DNA from: Mesaphorura yosii
Taxonomy: Eukaryota; Arthropoda; Collembola; Poduromorpha; Tullbergiidae
Assembly (NCBI GenBank): GCA_009869945.1
Contig: WIXG01000093.1
Location: forward strand, 171,579-235,578
Reading direction: 5' to 3'
Length of the DNA stretch: 64,000 nucleotides
Below the pieces are notes generated by a model. That model worked only from the letters and a program-made list of their open reading frames with translations, had not been told where the DNA came from and did no database searches. A program made the translations under genes and the position numbers. Shown in pieces: positions 12,933 to 57,758 of the stretch (position 1 is the first letter of the stretch; every line of letters starts with the position of its first letter).

Positions 12933-15543
12933 AGTGCGATGATAAGTTTCATTCACTCAGGCTCTTGGAGCGCATTTTGATGGCATCAAAGAGGAAGACG
13001 TGAAGGAAGTTTCCAAGTTCCCATTGAGCAGCAGCATTCAAGACTGCATTGAAAAGACCGACAGACTCCTGCTACGCCATGCCGTTCCGTGCAGTTTCTC
13101 ATCGCAGCCCAGCGGACGACGACGAATAACGTGCAAAAAAGTCATTTCACATTCAAAACATGAAAATATTTTAGAAGACTCTCGCTGACTTGACTTGACT
13201 AGAGTTTGACTTTGACTTGGTTGGCCATTACGGACTTGCCATGCCATGTCATTATGAGTATTATTAAAACACGAATGAATTGAACAATAGACGACCAAGA
13301 CTCCGAAATTGCACGAGCAGAGAAAGTGCAGCCTGCCAAGACTGTCGTCGGTTTAGTCACTGGGCTGCCAGAATCGCAATCACAATGGAAATGTGATGCT
13401 GGGAGAATTTATTCCGTAAATGATGTATTAAAATGTAATACTTTGCTCGCAAGTTTTCACATTCACATTTACAAAAATGTTTTTCACTGAATTCATTATT
13501 ATTTGTTTATTTGCTGCTGCTCTCCGTCTATTTTTTGTCTGGTGGTCCTTTTCATGGACGTTAGCCATGCAATTCCTTTTATCCCACTATTTTGACTTGT
13601 TTTTGTTCAGCATCTCCCATCCGCTGAAAGAGATTCGTTATATTTATGAATTACACTCCGAGTGAAAGATATCATTGTGCGCGCACTTGAATGTGCCATG
13701 CCATTCGGGTTTTTAATGTGGGATCCTCCAATTCAATGTGTCCATTATGCTTTATGCTGCTCACAGAGACTCGAAGGGTCATCGTCACCGCGTCTCGTCC
13801 GCATTTTGTTCCATTAATGCATAACTGTAATTCTTTGTAATTCATTTATGATTATATTGTGATCTGATTCCATTTATTTTGACTTTTGCTTTGCATTTTC
13901 TCATGCATGTTTGAATGGGCTGATGCGCTGCGTTGTGTAGCAGCAGCAGCAGTTGCCAGTTGTTAGTCCCTAAGCGGCGCGGGTCAGACCAGAAGCATGA
14001 GCGAACGAGCAGCGTGGGCTTTGAGCCCCGCTCACATGTCACCCGGAATCATTTTTGACGTGTTATTAGATATGGAGAGTGATTTTAAATTTCAAAAACT
14101 TGTATCGTCCTTTCGTCCTACAAGCACAAAGCAAAAGCAATGATGTGACATCGGCGACTTGACTTGATTTGACTTGTACCAGCCCATTTGCATTTTACTT
14201 GTCTCTTGTGTCGTGTCGTATAGTGGCCCGACCTGAACCCGTTCACTGGTTTGGGTTTGACTTGTACGCGCAGCGCGCTAGTTGGAGGAACCATTCAAAT
14301 TCGGTCGGCTCGGGTTGAGTTGATTTGATCAGATAAATGTAATAACCATTTCGATCATGTCCCACAATAACTTCATTGGGTGCTTTGCTCTGCCTTTGCC
14401 ATGCCATGCCGTTTACCTTGCTGCACTCGTTGCAGAAGTCTTCATGCACGATGGCGGCATGCGTAATGGCTAATCAACTCCACTGTTCTGCTGTTGGTAA
14501 CTTAAGCTCGATTACACATTACATAGTTTGCTTGTCGGCTTAGTACATAATTCTTACACTGCAATCTGCGCTGCTTAAAATGCAACAATTCTTGTTGCTG
14601 CTGACCAGTGAAGAGTGAAAGCGGCCCGTGCATTCTGCCCAATTCTTTTCATATTTCCTCACCCACATCGCAATCACAATGGTCGGACGTGTACAGGAAA
14701 CAGGAAAAGAGAAAAGATCCGACAAAATGCGAGATGAAGGAAACGTAATGGTTTTGTGAAACAAATCACACTGCAACGCAACGAGCAAGGAAGACACGGC
14801 GTGCACTGCACTGGAAAATATTGTTGCACTCATGACTGGAGTCTGAAGTCCCGATCAGCGAGTGCGTGCATGCAGATTGCGACATTGCACTACACAAGGT
14901 TCGCATCACACAAGGGTTGATCTTGATCATAAAAGCTCCATTAGAGATGAAGAGACAACTCAAGAGAGCGTGAAAAATTGATGGATGCAATAATGGAATA
15001 CAGTGCGTGGAGAAATGAGATGCAACCGGCAATGATTCGATGCGAACCAGAACACCGATACGGAAACGAATCGAATTTGTGATCCGAATTTTCCCAGCCA
15101 TCAGCCAACTTTTGTGGCCGGGCAATTTAGGGCTTGTTTTTTTTTAAAAAAATCTTGCGTCCCGCTGTACAAATTTTATTAAGACTCTGACCGGACAGAC
15201 ATGATTCTGGAGTCGAGTCGCATTCTGTCTGTTTACTAAAAGGGCCGGCAATGGTTTTGAATTTTAATCAGACCGGAGAAAAATGAAAGATGATTTAGCC
15301 AAAAAGCCACAATCGCAAGTTGCAAGAGACGAAGAAAAACAAAAACAAAGAACAACGGGACGATTTTTCGGCTCTCATTCTCTCATAAGTGCATGAAATG
15401 AGAATAATAATCGTGCTTAGAGTTTGAAGGTTTCATTTTCGGTAAGCTTCTCAGTATTCCAGACGACACACAGAAAGTAAAATATTATTATTTCAAGAGT
15501 GCGGCCTGGAGTGGAGCAGAAACATGATCACAGGGAAGATGCG

Positions 15544-15566
15544 GCGTGCGTGCGTGCATGCATGCG
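15544..15566. repeat. Alternating purine-pyrimidine GCGTGCATG tract
   Basis: A stretch of strictly alternating purines and pyrimidines built from TGCG and TGCA units includes the self-complementary TGCATGCA. It could adopt left-handed (Z) DNA or a cruciform. Confidence 0.6.
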
Positions 15567-16356
15567 AGATGCGATGATCCGGTCAAAAATTATTATTATT
15601 ATTACATGTGAATTGACTACGTTATGGTCCCCTTCATTGCCCATTCCTGACTTTATAATGTCGTCATTTCTTGAGAAGCTGCGCGTTATACGCTGTCATT
15701 ATGTTGTTATTGGTCTCATGTCATGTCACTCCGACATCGTTACGCGACTCCGCGACTGCTGAATGGCTAATAGCAAACACCGTCCGCCAGAGCCGGTCGA
15801 AAACGTAGAACGATCGTTGTCGTTGGTGGAATGAAGCAAGATGAGTTTTTAAGCATTTTTATGCTGTGAACAATGGGCACTGAGCCTCACCACAAATTTC
15901 CTAAATTGATTGAGGTCGCAGGGAGAATGCGAACGTGAATAAGCACGTAGAGAGTACGTGTCCTTCACAAGGCTCTTTTGATTGATATAAAGGCATCATC
16001 GCAGCGAGCACAGACACAGAGCACACGTTACGATGACGTGAATGAATAAGATTAAGATAATGCGATGGAAATTTTATCTCCGTACTCGTCTCGTATCAAG
16101 TGTCACGTCACAGACATTCAACGCGTTGCGTCGAGTACGCTTTGTTGTGCGCGTCTGTTCACAATATCCTAATCGTAGTCTGAATCTGGAGATCTGAATG
16201 AAGCACTCTCATGGAGGTTTCCGAGGATGAATGAAGAACGAATTAAAATAATGCCACTCGAGTCAAGTCGTCCTTTGTGCCGTACCAGCCAAGCCGAGTG
16301 CGGCATGGATAATTGGAATCTCTTCTCGCAGCAGCGTCCATAAAGAAGAACGCCGA

Positions 16357-16386
16357 GCAGGGCAGAGCAGAGCTGAGCTGAGTTGA
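16357..16386. repeat. GAGCA/GAGCT pentamer array
   Basis: GC recurs at 16357, 16362, 16367, 16372 and 16377, first as GCA and then as GCT units. Confidence 0.75.
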
Positions 16387-17040
16387 AGTTTGTTGCGGAT
16401 GGAGAAGAATAATGGCAATGCAATGCAGAGAACAAAGCAAAGGAGGCAGGAGTTAATTATCCGAAGCCAAAGCTTTTTATATTTTATTGTATACGACTTG
16501 GCTTGGCTTGCAAATTGTGGTCGTGGCCTATAATTACTGAAATCGTAGCCACAACACATTTAAATGTGCAATTAATATTTATATAATGTAGCATGTCATA
16601 ATGCATCGACTTGAATTTGTTAATCTCTGTTGTGTACGTTTTTATCAACTCCATCTTCAACGTCGACTGTAACTGCGCCATCTCATCTTTCTCATTTCAG
16701 CATTGAGCATTCAAGGCACAGTCGCAGGCTGGACATGATCAATGCGATAAGTGTGTCGTTTTAATCAAAAAATTGAATTATGTAATTAATCTATACACTC
16801 GCGCATCACGCATCTTCACGGATGAATGATGCTGATGATGTGTGCGTACTGCGGGGATGAGATTCCAGTTTTTACGCCGCGATTTGAATTTTTATTAATT
16901 CAAGATTTTCGATAACGATTGTGAAATGCAGTCATACGCATACGCAAACGCAAGACAGGGCAGGGCAGGGGCATTCATGCATCGGGACTTGATTTATTCG
17001 GACTGTCAACTAATGTGAATTTCTTGTTTGATTTGTGCAG

Positions 17041-50245
<33,205 letters not shown>

Positions 50246-50653
50246 GGAAGAATCAAGTCTACGGTCAGCAATCCAATTTCCTAAACTAGAAAATGCAACG
50301 CAGCTGGAGAAAACTCCCTCACCAGACCGACACTAAATTCACTGCTCCTGTGGGTAGAACCACTGGCATTATTTTGCAACAGTCCTCCACAACAAATCAC
50401 AAGTGACAAGTATTCGAAGCTGGTGAACTCTTTTTTAATCAAGACAAGAGAATCATATTTATAAAGCAGCTGCGCGTGTGTGATTGTGAAGTTTAAATTA
50501 TGATCTTCATTTTGTTCTCCAACTGGATTTTGAGTCAACCGAACCCGAATGAAATGTGCGTGTGACCGAATGAATGGGTGGGACATTTGTGTAAGAAATG
50601 AAGCAGACATTTTGTTTTTGTAAATGTAAAAAGTAAATTGCGATTGCGTAAAC

Positions 50654-50661
50654 TGTAAATA
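50654..50661 (+). promoter_or_regulatory. Pumilio-response-like element in exd 3' UTR
   Basis: TGTAAATA fits the Pumilio consensus TGTANATA and lies about 410 nt after the exd stop. One 8-mer in 2.7 kb of AT-rich sequence is weak evidence alone. Confidence 0.3.
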
Positions 50662-51337
50662 TAGCGCCAAGTAACCGTAATGTAAAGTTACTGCAATGTA
50701 ATTACGAGTTAAGTGATTTATATTTTATAATTATTCATAACTTATGCGTATGTAATGTAACACAATTTTGTTGTCAATGTATTTACCATTATTGTAAGCA
50801 ATCATTTCGTCGTAGTGCGTAAGGGCTAATTAACTGTGTTTTAGTACGTACGGTCGTCGTCGGTCAGTGTTAGAGAGAATCCTAAGAAAGTGACGAGAAG
50901 CAGCACGCAAAAAGTTCAGCTCAACGTCAAATGGGTTTAATTTCGTTTCCAAAAAGGCGAACAGGCAGCTGTAATTTTCTGTGCAACTCTATTTTTGTGA
51001 CGCTAGTATTATTTTGCAAATGCAAGGCAACTAATATTGCAACTAAATGACAACTTTGACGAATCAAGTATTATTACGTCGACAGTCGACATGCAAATGA
51101 AATTATTTGAAATTCTCCCACTTCAGAACGAGCAATCTGCAACGCAAGAGCGCCAGGAAGACATCTTTGACTTGGCATGACGAAGTCTGGACGGCAATCT
51201 ACGCAACAATTAATCTTCTTGTCTCACTTTCTCCGGAACTCCTCTTCTAGTTAGAGTTACTCACATTGTGGTAGTTGAATGCTAAGCTTTCGGTGATTAG
51301 GTAACTGAAATTGAGACGTACATTAGGCTAGCGTTGC

Positions 51338-51343
51338 AATAAA
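51338..51343 (+). terminator. Proximal poly(A) signal of exd
   Basis: AATAAA lies about 1.1 kb after the exd stop codon. It is a candidate proximal cleavage signal. Confidence 0.4.
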
Positions 51344-52934
51344 GCTACTTCACTCACTACAAGCTAGGCTACAAGATTCAAGGTAAATTGCAATGGCAAT
51401 CACACTACACCTTCCAGTTGTAAACGAAGTATACGATTTGAAAACACATCCATCTCTTAATTATGAACTTAAATAGGCAACATGTATTGTTAAGATTCTA
51501 TTTACAAGAAAAATCTATACCCACAACCTCTATTTAAACCTTTCTATTCAAAATTCGTACTTGTACTTGAAATTGATTCTTAAAAGTATAACAACTTTCT
51601 CTCTGTACACGTTTGTCACGATTTTTATTAAGGATGATTTTCTAGACGGATAAATTATATACTTTGTATGAAGAAAGGAAATCATCGTAAAATCGCTTTC
51701 GAGGAAAATTTCATGGTGAAAGTCGTCGGTGTGCTCTTGTTCACGTATACTATTAATTAGGCAAACAGTCTTTGTAGAAATACAAACTAAAGTAAATGTC
51801 GATGTCTCTAAATTAGAAATGAGGCTTTAATCAAATGCTGCAGCTGCTCATTTTCCCGTTCCGTCATCCTTCTTTCACTTTTCTCCCTTTTTTCTTTGAT
51901 TGTTGCGGGTTTTACATTTTTCAGTTTGCCATGTCATGATTTTGTCGTTGCTCGTTGCGTCGTTGATTTCGTGGATTCGTTGACTGATTCGCTGTACATT
52001 TAATTACGCGTATCGTGTCCTCACAAGAAAGTACTTAAAATCGGGTCATTGCGCAATTTTAAGTTAGTTTTTGATTTTTAAGAAGCGAACCAAACCCAAT
52101 AATCTCAATTAATCACTACTATAATTTATTCGATGCAATTCGATCGTAACGAGAAACGTGTGTCGGACATGTAAAGATTGTACAAAAGAATTCTACGTGT
52201 GAAATCGATTGAGACGACGCGACATTACAATTTCACAGACTAGAATGAGATTATATCGAGAGATGTATTGTAAATTATGCCTGTTGAGTTTTGTTCCCAT
52301 TTGGATATTATTAATTTTAATTGTTTCCTATTTCATGCCGACGTCTTGCAATTTTAATTTATGCAACCGCAAGTAATCTCGATGCATGAATTTAGCCTTG
52401 TTTTAGTTCTGCCCCGCCCCTCGACCCTCACGCGCATTTGACCCACCAGCCACCAACTCCAGCGCGATGCGTACATTCGTTGTTATTTCTTAATTATGAT
52501 CTTTTAATTATTGAACATGTACACAGCGTTAACCTCCTGACGAGTACATACAAACATGCGTATTGATTAATCACGTTTTAGATGATTTTATGTTGAGTAT
52601 TTATAGAGCAGGCGGCAGGCAGGCTAAATCGTCACGTAACACGTAATTAAGCAAGTAGTTTGTAGCTAGGGTAATTACAATTACGGCAGGTATGCTCCTG
52701 ATGAATGAAATTTATGATTACTTTACGGTCGATAAGCTGAAAGCGTTTAATTACACACAACACTTGTACAGATTCGAACCAGACAAAGTATCATCATGAC
52801 TAAATCAGCCAACTTGACTCTCTTTGATTCTGACGATTCTTAAATTATGCGTACGTAACTTTAAACTAGAAATATACAATCGATTGAATCACTTTTTATG
52901 TTTTATTCCCCGAGTACTAAATAAGTGAGTGTGT

Positions 52935-52940
52935 AATAAA
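52935..52940 (+). terminator. Distal poly(A) signal of exd
   Basis: AATAAA in an AT-rich context lies about 2.7 kb after the exd stop and about 1 kb before the next start codon. It is a candidate for the main 3' end. Confidence 0.45.
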
Positions 52941-52960
52941 CATAAAATGAATTCTTGCTA

Positions 52961-53975
52961 ACAACGATGCGACCGATCTCATTTGTTTTGCATAAGCATC
53001 CACATCTTTCGGTATCCGTGTCACTCGTTGCATTTTCGTTAATAAAATTGCATGATTTCATGTAAAGTGTATCGCATGCCATAAAAGGACAAAGATTTGA
53101 TCCCTTTGCTTGCTTTGCAAATCAGGCGAGAAGACGAGAAAGAAGACGTCACAATGATTGTGAGATCATCAATTGCTACGTCACGGCCATAATTTACAAA
53201 ATAAGTATGACTCATCGTTTCAACTAGAGATGTGCACGTTAATCGAACAACAATACCCCAAAATTGCAGCCAAGGAACGCAAGACAGTGCATTTGGGAAC
53301 GAACCCCACTTCCGGACATCACGCAACAGCCCCGAGAATCCGTCGACATTGGACCCTTGCGCCCACCACCCTCCCAAAAGACGCATTACCTTAAGCGGAC
53401 GCAGCGCAGGCTCAACTCTTTCAGCTCGCAATGAGCAATGCAGTTGGCAGTCCTTTTAATGTAAATATGTTTATGTTCGTTGTCCTCTCTCGCGCGCCTC
53501 TGAATTTGGTACCTGTTGTCCTCCCCGTTTCTTGGACACAGGTGCAAGCTTGAGCTTTAAGCTGCTTAGCGTTTAGCCCACCTCTCCAATTCCCCAATTG
53601 CCTGCAGTGGGCAATAGAAAAGTGCTTCGCTCAGCATTCTGTGGATACGCTCACCTCAGCATGTTATAATCAACAACACAACAATGCTTTTGTATCCTGG
53701 AATTTGCAAGTAAAAAAGCAGCAGGTCATTTGTACGTACGTGTATGCACGGTACGATCGAGTATAGGATGGGTTGTACGCATTTAATAAGAAGAAGCAGG
53801 TTAATTGCAAATTGTACTAGTTTGCCATCAAGCCTAGAGCATTTTGCTCGCTGCTACGTAGTTAAGTTCAAAATGTGAGGCAGGGCCTTCTTTCAGTGCT
53901 TTTGAACTGCCCGAAATTTTGTTGGTTCCGGAAACAATTTCCAATCGCTGCGAGTTTGTGGTTGTAAATAAGGTC
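52961..53975 (+). other. Intergenic region upstream of the grindelwald-like gene
   Basis: About 1 kb with overlapping meaningless open frames on both strands (53039-53459). No domain was recognised. It should contain the promoter and 5' UTR of the following gene, but I see no clear core promoter element. Confidence 0.5.
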
Positions 53976-54909
53976 ATGTTTAGGTCAATAAGGCTTATCA
54001 TTGCTAGAAGTTTACATATCTTAGTTATCATTGTTGTGCAAGTAATTTGTGCGTCTCCAATCAGTCCCGACCAAATGCAAAGAGAGTGTGGAGAAATCTC
54101 ATGTAAACGTAAGATGAACTTTGCATTCTTCTCACGCACAGACTCGTCAATTGTGTGTCCGACTGAACGAGAATCTCAATTATGCATTTATCTTGTTCCA
54201 GGACACGAGTACTGCACGCCAACTGATCACATTTGCCATCCCTGCGAACTCATTTGCAGTAAGGAATCAAATAATTACGATTACAACCGTTGTAACGCCG
54301 ACTGTCAAGGTACATGCAAATTCGAAATTCCATCGGGAACTGGCCTTTCGGAAGTTGATGGTTATGGTTATGAACATGCGCTAATTGCTGCTATTCCTTT
54401 TGCATTTACAGATTATTTACACGACCAGGTCTACCTGAGAAACGACATGAAGATCGAAGACGAGTTATGGACCGTAAAATTGCTCGTCGCTGTCACATTG
54501 GCCATGACAGCGCTCACGCTCACAGTGCTCTTCATAATCTTCTTTATGAAGTTGAAGCGATGGAAGTACCACAAAAAGAGGAGCAGCTCAACCATACCTT
54601 CGGTTATCTACAACAATAATCAGGTCAGTACCTTATCTAATTGGGTCTTGACTGTCAAGTGTTATTGTGACCCGCTTTTGAAATACAAACCAAATTTTTA
54701 ATTTTTATCTTCCGCAGCGTGAAAAGCCATTGCCCATACGCGCTCGAGCCCACCCACAATCAGTGCAGAGGAAGAACGAAGCCAACAGCCGTGAAAGTAC
54801 AGGTGGAAGTTTGAGCAGCAGCCGCGAGCCTCGAGAATCTTCGCTACCGGAGTATCCTCATTCGTATGACAATCCCGCACTCGCACCTTCCCCCACAAAT
54901 CATATTTAG
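53976..54909 (+). CDS. grnd: Grindelwald-like TNF receptor, single-pass membrane protein
   Basis: Four exons (53976-54108, 54202-54309, 54412-54623, 54718-54909) encode 214 aa. Residues 1-26 form a signal peptide rich in Ile/Leu/Val. Residues 38-79 form a compact cysteine-rich domain with eight Cys (38, 43, 49, 56, 59, 63, 75, 79), with HEYC, ICHPCELIC and CQDYLHD motifs. Residues 102-126 are a transmembrane helix, followed by KLKRWKYHKK and a Ser/Pro-rich tail ending TNHI. This architecture and the YLHD motif resemble Grindelwald, the arthropod TNF (Eiger) receptor that signals to JNK at the apical membrane. An unbroken open frame also runs through the first two introns, but splicing them out gives an even set of eight cysteines and a sensible domain, so I chose the spliced model. 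ATG 53976 is the first Met in frame. Another small TNFR-type receptor is the alternative. Confidence 0.75.
54109..54201 (+). other. Short in-frame intron of the grindelwald-like gene (93 bp)
   Basis: Donor GTAAGA and acceptor TCTTGTTCCAG bound a 93-nt stretch with no stop in frame. Removing it joins ISCK to RHEYC. Retaining it would insert 31 residues with two extra cysteines into the cysteine-rich domain. Confidence 0.75.
54310..54411 (+). other. Second in-frame intron of the grindelwald-like gene (102 bp)
   Basis: Donor GTACAT and acceptor CATTTACAG bound 102 nt, again open and a multiple of three. Removal joins NADCQ to DYLHDQ. Retention would add 34 residues and one unpaired cysteine. 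Confidence 0.75.
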
Positions 54910-55160
54910 ATGAAGAACTCAAGAGACTGGTCTCTGCAATACAAGATGCAAACGATCCGTCCTGGCAATCAAGAATCTTCGTTTCGATAGGCTAGGTTTT
55001 ATATTTTCACCGCGCACGAGCTTGACCTGCTGTCCTTTATAACTTGTCAGGCGCTCCATTTCGTGTTGGAATTTTGAATCCAGCAGCTCATATTAACTAT
55101 GCAGTATGCACAGTTTAGTTAAGATTTTAGGGTGGTGCAAATGAACAAGAAATGTGTTGG

Positions 55161-55170
55161 AATAAATAAA
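55161..55170 (+). terminator. Poly(A) signal of the grindelwald-like gene
   Basis: Two overlapping AATAAA hexamers (55161-55166 and 55165-55170) lie about 250 nt after the stop. Confidence 0.75.
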
Positions 55171-55189
55171 GCCGTTTTAGAGTCTTGTT

Positions 55190-55195
55190 TTTATT
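55190..55195 (-). terminator. Poly(A) signal of OGG1
   Basis: TTTATT on the + strand is AATAAA on the - strand, about 80 nt after the OGG1 stop. It lies 20 nt from the opposing signal of the neighbouring gene. Confidence 0.65.
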
Positions 55196-55273
55196 AAAAT
55201 TGAGACTGCGAATTGAACTTTTACTGGCACACTTTGAGCATGAAGTCCATAAAACGTCCACACAATTTACTCG

Positions 55274-56611
55274 TTAACTGGATATTTTCCGTTTCTTCGG
55301 TTGAGCTTCCTCTGGGCTTGTGCCACTTGCCGAACTCTTCAGATGACGAAGCCTCGATGTGAACAAAACCTGGGAACCAAAAGTCCATTGGGAATTTAGT
55401 TCATTTCTCATCAAAGCGCAACGGCATAAAATGACTGACTCACAGATTGCGCCCATCCAGCGTAGTCTCCGTACATGTTATGGAAAAAATCACTGATTTC
55501 CAAATAGGTCCTATCGGTGAGTGTTTTAACTTTTGACAAATGTGGAAGGTACTTTTTGGCCACCTGATGAATGTGAGTATCAATCGGAATGGCTTCATGA
55601 TGTCCCAGGGACATCAGACAAATACAATCGGCTACCTACGTGCGACAGTTCACATGAAACAAAGTAATGCTAAGCGCAAGGGGACAAAATTGTCATTGTC
55701 TAAAACTTGCCTTGGGTCCAACACCAGCGAGTGTCTGAAGTTGTTTCCTCGCATCCAGATACGACATTTTCTCCAAGCTTCGCACCCATTTCGCTCCTCC
55801 ATTCTGATTAATCTTGGCAGCACATTTCGCAATGTAGCCTGCCCTGTAGCCAAACTTCTCCTCTTTCAATTTCTTCTCGACAGCATCTCCTTCAAGTTTT
55901 TCTGCGTCGGGAAAATCGTAGTACGTCACTCCATTTAAGGCAACAATTGGTCTTCCATAAAACCGACATAACTTGTCAACCATCTGTGTAATTCTTGCGA
56001 TATTGTTGTTGGCTGAACAAATGAAAGTGAAAATGGTTTCCACTGGGTCTTGCTTCAAAATTCGAATTCCTTGGTAGTTGTTTTTAGTCAAAGAAGCAAA
56101 ACTTGAGTCCTTGGAACACCATTCAGTGTAGAGATCATTGACAGATACGCTCAATTGAAAATACTCTCGTAAAAGAGATTCGTCCTCGTGTGGATTAGGA
56201 TTTTGTGAACTGGGTTCTGGTGATGTAGGTGGAGACGTGTGGAATACTTTATAAAGAATTTGATCGTTGATTTGCTTTAGAATCCATACTCGGTTCCCAA
56301 AAACTCCAATCCATTCTGGCGTAGTGTCGCCTGTGGCTCCAGAGCCCGTCTCCAGTCCATTCTCATTAACGGTGGCATTTTTGACACTCAACTCTTTCCA
56401 TCTAAATTATAGACCAACGTCCCACATGTAATTAGCAATGATTACGAAAGCCTACAAGCTGTTCGTTTTAAGTGCAGTTACCTCGTTACCTGAAACTTTG
56501 TCCGCAGACCAATACGGTATTTAAGTCTATTTCTTCCTTCGGAAAATGTAACTTACGCCAACCTTGGTCTTGATATGTCAGAGTAACATCGTTGCTGGCA
56601 GTCATTCTCAT
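55274..56611 (-). CDS. OGG1: 8-oxoguanine DNA glycosylase/AP lyase OGG1
   Basis: OGG1 removes 8-oxoguanine paired with C in base-excision repair. Four exons on the minus strand, 56611-56490, 56401-55711, 55635-55444 and 55369-55274, encode 366 aa (human OGG1 is 345). Visible: N-terminal domain with VCGQSFRW, the damage-pocket motif NNNIARI, GYRAGY, the helix-hairpin-helix LAGVGPK with catalytic Lys271, then VADCICLMSL and PIDTH with catalytic Asp290 (19 residues after Lys, as in human Lys249/Asp268), GWAQSVLF, and a C-terminal PKKRK nuclear signal. Introns are 88, 75 and 74 bp; the 75-bp one is GC-AG. The start ATG 56611 is the first in frame; a second ATG at 56605 has a better -3 purine. The gene looks complete and intact. 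Confidence 0.96.
55636..55710 (-). other. GC-AG intron of OGG1, after the catalytic lysine codon
   Basis: On the minus strand the exon ends CCCAAG and the intron starts GCAAGT, the usual sequence of GC-type U2 donors. The acceptor is CACGTAG. This joins GVGPK to VADCICL exactly as in the family. No GT donor nearby gives a sensible protein. Confidence 0.85.
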
Positions 56612-57758
56612 TGAGATTGGGATTTGATTTCCAAAGCCAAGGGCACCGCTACCGCAGCAGTGACGGAACGAAAGTCTTATGATATTACGAATCTGTGGTT
56701 TGTAGAAAATTCCTTAAATCAGGATCCGTTTTTCAGCAGTCAAAACTGAGATTACCAGATTACCTTGATCATAAGAACTCAGGTCAAAGTGTCACGTGTC
56801 AAAGCTTCGCCAGACTCTGTGTGCTTGGTCTCTGGGAACTGACAAGTGGACTCATTCTGATGCGCCAGGTTATCACTATCACTTTTATTGATCAGTTATC
56901 ACTAAATCACTGTCAACTGATCCCAGTTACTGCTCGGCTGACGGTACATTACACGCATTCCCTCCTCGCGATTCAAACCAAGAGAAGGTACGTGCGCTGG
57001 TACATAACTTCTTATGCCATCTAATTCGTGAAAATGAGAAAGGCGATGAAACCCACCCATTTCGGCTTGCCCCTGTCGGAAAGAGCCGAGGCTCCCGAAC
57101 GCGAACGCTGCGCTGCGTGAGACGCTTAGCCACGAAGAGCCATCATGATCGAGAGCAGTGAGCGAACGACGCGTTGCAGCTTGCAGGCTTCAATTCCTTT
57201 TACTGCTTGCATACTTTTTGCACATTAGCCCTCTTGCATCTGTAATGCTTCTGTGACTGACCAATGTAAAGCAACTAATTTTGAACTTTGTTTTTATCAA
57301 GTTGTTGGAAGTTGATAAATTAATTTGAATTATTGCAGTTTTAGTTGGGAACCCTCTGATTTAATTGGAGGCAAAATTGGATTTTAGGCGCAAAAGTGTG
57401 AGAAGTCAGGGGAGATGGTGTGAGTATTCCGCTTCGGTCCTAGTGGAAATATCAGCCGACTTCTTTTCAGAATTTGCATTTTAATTTGGTTTTAATCAAG
57501 CAATTAGGTTCTGGATATTCGATAGCACCTGATCGTCAGAACCCGTGCGGTGGTAAGTTCCAGTAATTATAGTCAGCCGCTATAACATGGCGTTACTTTG
57601 CAAAAAGCAGAAGCGCTTCCTCATCCGGCAAGTCAATAGTCAATTTATCAAGTTGTCTCGGGCGGCGCAGTCGGCACGAAATTAATTAGCATTGCCTAAT
57701 CTTTTTAGGCTGTTCAAAGAGTATATAATCTCATCGGTCTCTTTCACTTGGAGTAGAA
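56612..57758 (+). other. Divergent promoter region between OGG1 and the PWWP gene
   Basis: About 1.15 kb lies between the two start codons. Open frames here (56695-57024 +, 56927-57133 -) show no domain. It should hold 5' UTRs and promoters for both genes. Confidence 0.5.
57722..57729 (+). promoter_or_regulatory. TATA-like box upstream of the PWWP gene
   Basis: TATATAAT lies 30-37 bp before the ATG at 57759, with a pyrimidine stretch CTCTTTC between them. If used, the 5' leader would be only a few to about 20 bases. AT-rich sequence makes chance occurrence plausible. Confidence 0.3.

Larger units (their letters stand above)
1..17040 (+). other. Probable 5' intron of exd; no gene recognised
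   Basis: I find no PBC-A coding exon in these 17 kb (a search by eye for the conserved HRMKPALF and CEIKEKT blocks on the + strand found nothing). I see no other recognisable domain either. The stretch is moderately AT-rich and full of short decayed tandem repeats, palindromes and trinucleotide runs. Open frames here are at most 167 codons, mostly low complexity, and overlap on several strands and frames. It is read as the intron just upstream of the PBC-B exon; upstream regulatory DNA would be the alternative if the gene had an internal promoter. Confidence 0.7.
50246..52960 (+). other. exd: Probable exd 3' UTR, up to 2.7 kb
   Basis: AT-rich sequence with only one open frame over 60 codons (antisense, 50281-50670, unrecognised) follows the exd stop. 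AATAAA hexamers at 51338-51343 and 52935-52940 could give short and long forms. A Pumilio-type element TGTAAATA lies at 50654-50661, early in the UTR. The extent is inferred from these signals and from the start of the next gene at 53976. Confidence 0.55.
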
